Positions 22,562-31,359 of a stretch of 64,000 nt of DNA are shown one piece after another. Source of the DNA: Cinnamomum chago (lineage: Eukaryota; Streptophyta; Magnoliopsida; Laurales; Lauraceae); NCBI GenBank assembly GCA_038049695.1, contig CP142456.1, positions 17,140,501 through 17,204,500 of the forward strand, in the 5' to 3' direction. A program made the position numbers and the translations under genes. Each line of letters begins with the position of its first letter. Within the stretch, counting starts at the first letter, position 1. The notes beneath the pieces are model-generated. The model made no database searches. It saw only the letters and a list, made by a program, of their open reading frames with translations, and was not told the DNA's origin.

Positions 22562-23468
22562 AGATGATCACAGTCTACCTTCCTATGCTTGGAAGATGAT
22601 CACAGCAGTAGAGATTGCCAGAACCAGAAGATACCAGAAGAAAATGTAGAAACAGAACACAGACGACCCAGTCGTCTGGTGTCGTCAGCGACAGATCCTG
22701 AACGAGTGCCCCACAACTTGGTTCAATCACAGATCAGAGGACATCATCCTGAAGAAGATCAAAAGCTCTTCCGCCAGGCCAAAATTTGATGATAATTGGA
22801 TCAAAGTCCACAAATCTGGACGGTGGTGATGAAATCTTTTTGAGAAAACCGTCAGAGAAAGAAGAGAATGGAAACTACCTCAAAGTTGACTGAAAAATCT
22901 TGGAAAAATTACCAAAATGTCCAGAATAATCAGTCGACCAACACAAGGATGATGATTGGTGAAGTCGTGAGCATCGCAGGTGGGCCACAGTGAAGCAGTA
23001 AGTAGAACACGTCAATATCGTCAGTTCCGTCAGTGGATCGATATGGACGTGGACTCCAGTAGTTGATCAAAGAGCTGATCAGAGGTTGGGGATGGAAGAA
23101 CAGAGTATTTGCGCAACTCAAGGAAAAGTCTCACTCAAAACGGATCAAAATCCACAAATTTTAACGGATTTGATTGAAACTGTTCCACAAAACTGAAATA
23201 TCACAAAATGGGGTGGATATCCTACCTCTGATGACCCAAGTTGACTGAAAAATCTTGGAAAAATCACCAAAATATTCAGAATAACCAGACAACCAACATG
23301 GGCTGCTCCCGCAGCTTTGTTGATGACGATCGCAGGTGGGCCACGTCTTGATCAGAGATGATCACAGACGATCAGATGGCAGAAATAGAATCTGAATGAT
23401 TTCCAGAAGATGAACTAGGATGATCACGATCGAAACTCCTCTTATGCTTGATCTGACAGACTATCAGG
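22562..23468 (-). other. Copia-2 leader, partly duplicated
   Basis: About 900 bp of non-coding sequence. Two tandem related units (about 22,725-22,995 and 23,068-23,350) share AAAATCTTGGAAAAAT, ATCGCAGGTGGGCCAC and TGATGAAA/TGAAACTGTT blocks. Both are related to the Copia-1 leader. Confidence 0.75.
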
Positions 23469-23480
23469 GCTCTGATACCA
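23469..23480 (-). other. Copia-2 primer-binding site
   Basis: Minus-strand TGGTATCAGAGC abuts the 5' LTR. It matches the initiator-Met tRNA 3' end. Confidence 0.93.
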
Positions 23481-23736
23481 TGTTAAAGATGCTTGAACCA
23501 AGCCATAAGTATTACAAAGCATACAAAAGAGAGAAGAAATTGCAAGAGATTTTCTGTATTGATTGATCAGACGAATGTTACATTTATACACAGAAGCCTA
23601 GATTAGAGGATCTCATTACATGATTACATCCTTAATTAATGAAACTAGTATCTATCTACTCATACATGGGCTGACCCAATACATGGGTCGAGCTGACCCA
23701 TTAGGTCTAGCTGACCTGATGGTCTATTTATTTACA
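23481..23736 (-). repeat. Copia-2 5' LTR
   Basis: 256 bp, TG/CA ends, followed by GTATG at 23737-23741. Confidence 0.96.
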
Positions 23737-23741
23737 GTATG

Positions 23742-23985
23742 ATATCTCTTCATAATCTTTCTCTTGGTCTGACATCTCATCATCATGATCTTCATCAGTA
23801 TCATTGTCAGACAGAGACTTAGCCATGAAAGCCACAAACTTGCCATTCACAGTTTTAGAAGTATCAATTAAAGGTTATTTTTCTTCTTCTGTTGACTCTT
23901 CATCCCAAGTTGTGTTGAAAGACAATTTCATTGTACCCTTTTTCTTATTGGCACACTCATTAGCATAGTGACCATAGCCTTACTT
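23742..23985 (-). pseudogene. gag relic (minus strand), proximal part with first knuckle
   Basis: On the minus strand a degraded CCHC knuckle (remaining GYGHYANEC with a stop just before it) is followed by an acidic stretch with SLSDNDTDEDHDDE. This leads into the Copia-2 insertion point, and the same gag resumes at 18857. The part upstream of the knuckle is missing: the sequence switches here to a gag on the opposite strand. Confidence 0.65.
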
Positions 23986-23989
23986 GTAA

Positions 23990-24341
23990 GAGAAAGTCAA
24001 AGGAAATTCAATGTTGCAAGTGTCAAGGATATGCTCATATTGCATCAGGTTGCCCTAAAAAATCTAATTATCTAAAGGAAGGGTTTGGTTGCATATGCTA
24101 CATGGGATGACACATCTGAATCTAAGTCAGACTATGAAGAGGGTGTGAGCTACCCTGTTTTGATAGCTTCTACAAGCTTTAACTCATCATAGGAAATGGA
24201 ACGAATAATCAAATCTGATGTTGAGACCTCTGGAAGTGAAACAAAACATAAAGATTCAAGTGATGAGTAAAATGAAGATGATCTTTGGGAAGCCTATGAC
24301 TCTCTCTTTAAAAAGATTGTAGTGAAGGACAACATTTTCAA
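23990..24341 (+). pseudogene. gag relic (plus strand), first part
   Basis: The plus strand encodes a CCHC knuckle CCKCQGYAHIASGC, then an acidic region (TWDDTSESKSDYEEG) and LWEAYDSLFKK. That is the order in SIRE-like gag between the first knuckle and the coiled coil. Several in-frame stops are present. It is cut by the LINE, whose duplication copy ATTTTCAA is at 24334-24341. Confidence 0.68.
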
Positions 24342-25935
24342 AGAAAGGAGGAGGGAATATTTAGCGTACTTTTAAATGAAGACTATATAGGAGACATAAG
24401 AACAAAAGAGGAAACTTCATTAGCAAAAAATACATTTCTTTGTATAATTAGGGTGGTGAAAGTGAGGAAAGCATTAAAACAAATGAAGATAAGAAGGGTT
24501 ACAATTCCAGATGACATCCCAATTAAGGCATGAAAATGCTTAGGCGAAGGTGGGGGGGATTTTGTTAACTAGACACTTCAATAAGATATTAATGACAAAG
24601 AAGGTGTCAGATGAATGGAGAATAAATGTTTTGGTACCTATATTTAAGAAACTGTACCAACTATCAGGGGATTAGACTTCTGAGTCATACAATGAAGTTA
24701 TGGGAGAGAGTAATGGAGTACAGACTTGACAAAAGACCGAGATGTCTGAAAATGAATTTCATCATATCCCAGAGAGGTCAACGATGGAAGCTATTTTCTC
24801 ACTTTGACGATTAATGAAAAAATATCGAGCGAAGAGGAAAAATCTGCATATGGTCTTCATCGATTTAGAAAAAGCCTAAGACATGGTACCTAGACATTGA
24901 ATTTGGTGGGTTTTAAATAAAAGGAATGTTCCAAGTGGTTGTATTGAAGTTATTTAAGATGTGTATGAAGGAACAGTTACTAGTGTGTGAACAAATTGTG
25001 GAGAGGCACAGGAGTTCCCAACGAACAAAGGTTTATATCAAAGCGTCAGCACTAAGCCCTTATCTCTTTGCACTGATTATGGACGAGTTCACTGTTTATA
25101 TTCAAGAAGAGGTACCTTGGTACATGTTATTTGCAGAAGATATAGTATTGGTAGATAAATCAAGAGATGGTGTGAATGCAAAACTCGAGAAATGGCGAGA
25201 GGTTTTAGAATCCAAAGGCTTTAAAATAAGCCGGACAAAGATGGTGTATATGGATTGTAACTTCAGTGGGCACAAAGAAAGAACTGAAAGTATTGTAAAA
25301 TTTGAAGACCATGAGATACCATAAAGTGATTGTTTATGCTACCTTGGGTCTATAATTAGTAAGGATGGGGAGATTGATGAAGATGTTGAACATAGGATAA
25401 AAGCGGGATGGTTGAAGTGGAGACTTTTCTAGCGTGCTTTGTGAACGACGAAGGCCAACAAAATTGAAGGAAAATTTTACAAGGCAGTGATTAGACCAGC
25501 GATGGCCACCTATGGACTAGAATGTTGGCCAATCAAGAAGCAACACATACACAAAATTAATGTTGCAAAGATGAGGATGTTAAGGTGGATGTGTGGTAAA
25601 ACCAAGAAGGATAAAATTAGAAATGAAGTCTTTCGAGAGCATTTAGGGATAGCGATAATAAGGGATAAAATTAGAGAAAACTATTTCAAATGGTTTGGGC
25701 ATGTACAATGTAGGCATGCAGCAGCATCGGTAAGGAAAAGTTTGGCTACGTAGGTTGATGGCCCACCAAGGGGAAGGGATAGGCCAAAGAGGATGTGGAT
25801 CGAGGTAGCAAAAATAAATAAGATGTGTAGATTATCTAAGGATTTGGTACAAGATAGATCAGAATGGAGAAACAAAATTCGTATGGCCGACCACAACATA
25901 GTTGGGACAAGGCTTTGCCAATGATGATGATGATG
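24342..25935 (+). mobile_element. 5'-truncated RTE-type LINE
   Basis: About 1.6 kb. It encodes the C-terminal part of a non-LTR reverse transcriptase and ends in a (GAT)n tract at 25922-25938, as plant RTE elements do. A candidate 8-bp duplication ATTTTCAA flanks it (24334-24341 and 25936-25943). The left end is set by that duplication; coding similarity is clear from about 24,380. Removing the element rejoins the gag reading across the site. Confidence 0.85.
24380..25920 (+). pseudogene. LINE reverse transcriptase, truncated and broken
   Basis: Three frames carry recognisable blocks in order: NYQGIRLLSHTMKLWERV (24626-24814), FIDLEKA (about 24,860), MLFAEDIVLVDKSRDGVNAK (24926-25324), and a C-terminal block with YGLECWPIKKQHIHK and MRMLRWMCG (25487-25753). 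The RT catalytic A-D-D motif reads A-E-D, so the second Asp position is changed, and there are stops and frameshifts. The endonuclease domain is absent through 5' truncation. In an active LINE this protein nicks the target and primes reverse transcription there. Confidence 0.9.
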
Positions 25936-25943
25936 ATTTTCAA

Positions 25944-26513
25944 GTGGTTGCTAAAATAAAGGAAGAACGGAGAAAAAACTTAAAAATCCACTACACAATG
26001 TCTCTTGAGGCAAAACAACAACTATTACACATGTGAGTGGCGCTTTCATCAGAAAAGCATATTTGTTTTAACTAATTTGATAATGTGACTGCTACGTATT
26101 TTGAAACATTCCTTGAAGAGCAAGAAGCAATTTACTATTTCTCTTTCTTGACTTGGTTGACAAGTGAGGATAAGCTCTTAATAGAAAGAGCTTCAGTGGA
26201 CTAAAAGAAAATCATTAGGGTGTTCGGTTTCTTGAGAAGCAGAGAATCTTGTCCTTTTTTTTTTTGTGCGGAAGAAAGAAGACAATGAGGAACAATGATT
26301 CTCTCTATACACATAGAGACTAGAGGAAAAAAACTCAGGAAGAGCATCTGGACTCGAGTGACAAGTGTCATTAGCTCTGGTTTGGTGGCTAAGTGCAGGA
26401 AGAAAACGAAGTCGCTGAGCCGAAGGCTCTGCCTAATGCATCACACAATTGTGATCGAAGAAGAAGACAGTACAAAGGACCTGGTTTAAAGAGATCTGAG
26501 GTCTTATTGCAGG
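25944..26513 (+). other. gag relic (plus strand), middle part, strongly decayed
   Basis: VVAKIKEERRKN directly continues the gag broken by the LINE. Beyond about 26,040 no conserved motif can be read, and several stops occur. A T-run lies near 26,260. Confidence 0.45.
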
Positions 26514-26518
26514 TCAAT

Positions 26519-28250
26519 TGCAGATAAGTCCACAAAATTAGATAATTAACTCATCATCTTATGTACATTTGTGGCCTTATTAGGGTTAATTGCGTTGAAT
26601 AACATAGAATTTTATAATTTCATGCGTTCGGGCATTCAATTTGGAAGGTCAAAATGATTCAAAATTCATCCCATTACATCATTTTTATGAAATCAATGTT
26701 TTGCACCATATTTTGATCACACCGATTAGCTTTTACATTTCAATTCAAACATGCTTGCTATTTTGGTACTATTGTGAGGTTCATGGAAATTTGGTCAAAT
26801 CGGTACATTTTTATGCATGTTTGCATGGTACAAGTGAGTTTCCTACATATCATTATGGTTGAATTTATTTCTTTCAAATTGTGTAGGAACAACTGAAAAA
26901 TTGGGGCCTGAATTAATGAAATTAGACAGGTCAAAGGGCAGTCAAAGAAGAAGAAAAGAGGAAGAGAAATAATTCATGAAATCATACACAAGTGTGGGGT
27001 CCAACTTGGGCACGAGTCCCAAGGTGGGACGTCCCACTCGGTCCTACATGCTCTCCTCCTTTTTGGTAAGTTCAAGAAATTTTGGAAGAGTTGGAAAGTT
27101 CAGAATCTAATGCACAAAAGAGGAAATCCGGATTTAGAAAGCTCTCTTTGTTTCCAAGTTTGAAATTCAAAGACAAGCAACAAAGTCAAGAAAGAAAAGT
27201 TGGCACAAAGAAGTTTTAAAAGTCAAAGTGCCAAGCAAGAATTTCATGCAAATTGGAAAGAGGATCAAAGAATAAGCAAGGAAATGTTGCCAATGCATGT
27301 TGGACGACCAAGATGGAGACCTCATGCCTTCGACGTCCACAGACATGAAGCTTCCCTATGAACACAAGTTTTTCCATTTTTTTCAAGGGCAGCAACTTGC
27401 AACACCCATAACATTCAAACTAAGTGCCAGATTGGCATAATCTACCCACCGTTTTAAAGCTCTTTCGAGTAGATATCCGTAAAGCCGAAGATTGCAACGA
27501 TCAGAGCTTTATTTAGGGGGATATGAGATCGGAAAGTTGACTGATGTGATTTTAGGCGGGAATTGCAAGAAATTCCAAAGTTTGCAATATTGAAGCTCCT
27601 TTGTGGAGCCCAAATGGAAAGACTTGGAGATCAAGACATTCAGTTTAGCAAGGAATCTTCTCAAATTCAAAATGTTGCTAACTAAAGAGCACTACTTGGA
27701 AGCTAAGATAAGAAGCCATACAAGGGAGGAAACAAAGTCCAAAGAGGAAACAAATCCTTGCAAAGGAGGTGCCAAAGCACTATAAATAAAGGACAGCTTC
27801 CAAGGGGTTGCCCAAGCATCATTACACAATAGAGGACATCCACTCCATCCCATTCCACTGCCCCCTTCTAGTTCATCTAGGAACTAGTTGAGAGACTTGT
27901 TTAGGAGAATGATGAAGAGGGAGTGCTTTTAATTTCATGTAATTCAAGATTCAAGGAATGAAACCAGTTTTTGATTGATTCTTCATGCAAACAACTTTTC
28001 TAAGTAGGATTGATTGATTATTTTCTTTGATTTATTCTTTTGATATGTTATTTTCGGTAACAGATTCATCACATGCTTAGGGCTAATCATTGAAAAATAT
28101 TGTATTAGGCGATCTTGAAGAGAATGCTATCTTGCTTCTTATGATTCATATATTTTCCTAACTCTGAGAAGAGGGGAGAGAAGCCAAGTTGCCCGTATTT
28201 TCAATGCTTAGGCATTAGTAGCATTCTAAGAACTAAATTCCGCCAAAGCA
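26519..28250 (+). mobile_element. solo LTR (family 2)
   Basis: 1,732 bp starting TGCAGATAAGTCCAC and ending CCGCCAAAGCA, with a perfect 5-bp duplication TCAAT at 26514-26518 and 28251-28255. A TATA box (CTATAAATAAAGG) lies at about 27,780, which fits an LTR promoter in plus orientation. No internal domain is present. The start resembles the LTR-like sequence at 39,298 (TGATAAGTCCATAAAATT). Gypsy is likely from style, but this is not proven. Confidence 0.9.
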
Positions 28251-28255
28251 TCAAT

Positions 28256-28560
28256 CAAGTGGATGAATACTGGGCCTAAAAGGCTCGATGAGATCCTTGG
28301 AAGCCAAAAAGCTGACAAGTTGAAATCTGGAATTGGCTACACTCATGGAGTTTCGTCCTCAAAAGATAAAGGTAAATCTGTATTTGTCCAAGGACCTACT
28401 GTGTACTCCATGACACCCATTACTAATAATGGTCCACACAGGAAATATGTGCATGCTAATTATTAGAATGTGCAAAAGCTTAAATCAACACCCACTTGTC
28501 ACTTTTGTGGGATCAAAGGGCACATTTTGAGAAATCAACTGAGGAAGAAGTATGACTTTC
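28256..28560 (+). pseudogene. gag relic (plus strand), C-terminal part
   Basis: It encodes KWMNTGPKRLDEILGSQ, then after a stop a knuckle CHFCGIKGHILRNQ in which the last Cys of CCHC has become Gln. NTG-x-x-x-LDEIL followed by a second knuckle is the end of SIRE-type gag. It joins directly to the sequence before 26513 once the solo LTR is removed. Confidence 0.72.
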
Positions 28561-29036
28561 CTCAACAGGTCAGGACAAAGTCTGTTTGGGTTTGTAATTC
28601 TGACCTGTGCTATAATGTTGTCCACATTGCACTAACAAATCAATTGAGATTGCTAAGGTTGATCCCCCTCTTCGTAAGCGCCTCGGCATTGGCCTACAAA
28701 ACTAATCCTCCAATTGAGTTTTGGTTTGCAGATGCATACTTTTCTGGACTGATATTGAGATTATCTGGCATGTGATGCACTTTGATTTGCTTGGCATTAG
28801 AACTGAATTTCTTTATTCAGGATTTAAGGATTTTGATCATGTCCACAAGTACATGATGACTCACTTGGACACTCACTTAGGATCAATGTGACACTAGGAT
28901 TGACAGGATTCATTGTCTTAGAGGTTGTGCACTTGTTCGAAGCATCGATCTTGACTTTCCCATTACCCTTGGAGAATATCGATTAACTGATTTAAGGGGA
29001 CTAAACCTTTTGTCAATTCTAAAAAAAGGGGGAGAA
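28561..29036 (+). other. non-coding 3' end of the plus-strand gag element, with polypurine tract
   Basis: No reverse transcriptase, integrase or RNase H was recognised between the gag knuckle and the tract AAAAAAAGGGGGAGAAG at about 29,021-29,037. As in the minus-strand relic, gag is followed directly by the 3' end. Confidence 0.6.
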
Positions 29037-29037
29037 G

Positions 29038-29830
29038 CTGAGTAGCTCATGAAATTTCACGTGCTGATTAGTACTGTTTTTTAAGCTAATTATGTTGCCG
29101 ATTAGGTTTCATAATTCATTTCAATTTTCAAGATTTCACGATTAATCTTTTGTCAAATCTTCGTGACCAGGATTTGCAGGGTTGCAAGATAATGCTGAAC
29201 TGAGAAAAGTTATCTTGAATTTTGCAGATAGGGTTTTATTGTCTGGGTAGGATTTTTCTTATATTTAGGTGTTTTGTCCATGAATTGTCAAAGAGGGTGA
29301 TAGTAAGGTTTATTTGAGTATTGGCTAATTCATTAGGTAATGGACAAAAGCAAGAAATCAATTTATAATGTATTTTATAGATGGACTGCCCAGATTGAAG
29401 ATTAAAAAAGAAAAACCAAGAAAACAAAAGTTACTATGGGTGCTTGAGCGGACCCACACAAAATGTCAAGCGCTCAAGTTCATCTATCCTGCGCTCAACC
29501 CTGATACACGAGGTGCAAATTTTCTGGATACAAAACCTCATCCGCTCAAGCAAACTCATCCACCGCTCAAGCAACCATGCGCGAAATTAGAATTCTGATT
29601 CCGAAACACTTCCCCTTCTACTTGCTCTACAAGTCTTGAGGCACATATCCAAGCTTATATATAGCCTTCCTCTCTCAATTCTAGTGTACTCTCCCATCCA
29701 AAAAATAGAGATCATATTGAGAGATCTTTTTCTTCTCCAAACCTTCATCAAGTTGTTGTGCTGAAGTTCAGAGTCTTTGGAATTCTGTCTTTTACTCTTT
29801 CGTAGTAGATTCATCTTGAAAAGACATTTA
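29038..29830 (+). mobile_element. truncated 3' LTR with TATA box
   Basis: The LTR probably begins TGAGTAGCTCATG immediately after the polypurine tract. A TATA box (TTATATATAGCC) lies at about 29,657, with a plausible transcription start just after it. The right end is lost where the hAT-type sequence begins. No second LTR copy is in the window to confirm the ends. Confidence 0.5.
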
Positions 29831-30182
29831 AGGTGGTTGGCTCAAGCACGGTGAAGGATATGGCGAGCATGGATTAAAAAATTCCATACCGGGATGATAT
29901 TTTGCCGCAATACCGGACTCAGTATCGCAGGGCAAGATATCGCCAAAATAGTGGCCCATCTCAGCTGAAATGGTCAAAATATCGATATGCCTAATAACCC
30001 GGCCGATATTCTCAAAATATTGAAAATATTAGCCAAAATAGAGTAATGGTTAAAAACTCTAGATTTTTGTAACTATTTCCCCATCTTATCCTCTCCCCCT
30101 AACAGCAACCATGTCTCCATAGCTCATTCTCTTGCATATTTCCAAATTCCAACACTATTTCTTGAAGAAATCATTTTATATG

Positions 30183-31359
30183 GTAAGAGAAAATCAACTT
30201 AACTCCCTTATTCTTACTATTATGTATTTTTTTCTTTTTAGATAAAGTAAAGAAATGAATGAAAAGATCAATGGTTTTGTCACTTGTGTTGTGTTCTTCA
30301 CTTAGATCTACACACTTTCATGCTAGATCTACCCATATAAATGATTTTGGGTGTAGAAAAATGGTTTTTTCTTTAAATCTTCTAGTTTTAATTTTAAAAA
30401 CATAATGCTTGGAATATCCATGATACTAAATAGTAAATACTAATGGCTTATTAATGGTGTATAGATGATAGATCTACTAATGCACATGATTTTGGATTTT
30501 TTTTACTTCTTTTATTTTCGGATTTATTAATATTTGAATTATAATATATAATTTTTTGGAGATTTCAACATAAATATGCTCTTTTAATGATTCATGATGA
30601 TTGTATGGTGCGTAAATGATTGATCTACATACTTTTATGCTAGATCTATATATTTAGGATTTTAAAAATTATTGTATTAAATCTTTATTTTTTGTAAAAA
30701 TAATTGTTGATACTTGTTAGAGTATTTATGATACAAAAGGCTTATTAATAGTGTGCAGATGATAGATCTACATCTACTCATAGTCATACATATGATTTTG
30801 GTTTTTTTTTAATTATTTTAATTTTGAATTTTCTGTTAGTTGAATTAAAATATATCATTTATTGGGGATTTATAATAAATTTGTTCTTGTAATGATTCAT
30901 GATCATTGTGTGGTGTGTAAATGATTGATTTACAGATTTTAATGCTAGATCTATATATTTAGGATTTTGAAAATGATTTTATTAAATCTTTAATTTTTGT
31001 AAAAATAATTGTTGCTTCATGTTAGAGTATTTATGATACTCTAAATACCAAAGGCTTATTAATAGTGTGTAGATGATAGATCTACGCATAGTCATACACA
31101 TGATTTTGGGGATTTTTTAATTCTTTTATTTTCAGATTTTTCAATATTTGAATTACAGTAGATCATTTTTTGGGGATTTCATCATAAATATTTTCTGTTA
31201 ATGATTCAGGATGATTGTATGATGTGTAAATGATTGATCTACATACATTTATACTAGATCTATATATTTAGAGTTTTCCAAATGTTTTTTTTTTTTAATC
31301 TTCTACTTTTTCTAAAAATAATTGTTGTTAGAGTATTACATGAATTTCTTATTTTATAG
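30183..31359 (+). other. first intron of the hAT gene, with three about 300-bp tandem copies
   Basis: A donor GTAAGAG at 30183 and an acceptor TTTTATAG ending at 31359 bracket an AT-rich block. Within it the motif GATGATAGATCTAC recurs at 30464, 30760 and 31072, and ATGATTGAT(C/T)TACA recurs in parallel. This gives about three tandem copies of a 296-312-bp unit. The upstream exon (about 30,080-30,182) would be untranslated leader. Confidence 0.7.

Larger units (their letters stand above)
18863..23736 (-). mobile_element. Ty1/copia retrotransposon lacking gag (Copia-2)
   Basis: 256-bp LTRs at 18863-19118 and 23481-23736, starting TGTTAAAGATGC. The 5-bp duplication GTATG is at 18858-18862 and 23737-23741. 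I count six differences between the LTRs (about 2.3%), so it is older than Copia-1. The internal region carries protease, integrase, RT and RNase H on the minus strand but no recognisable gag. The 3' LTR has lost its terminal CA (now TA). The element sits inside the gag relic at 18.2-24.0 kb. Confidence 0.96.
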
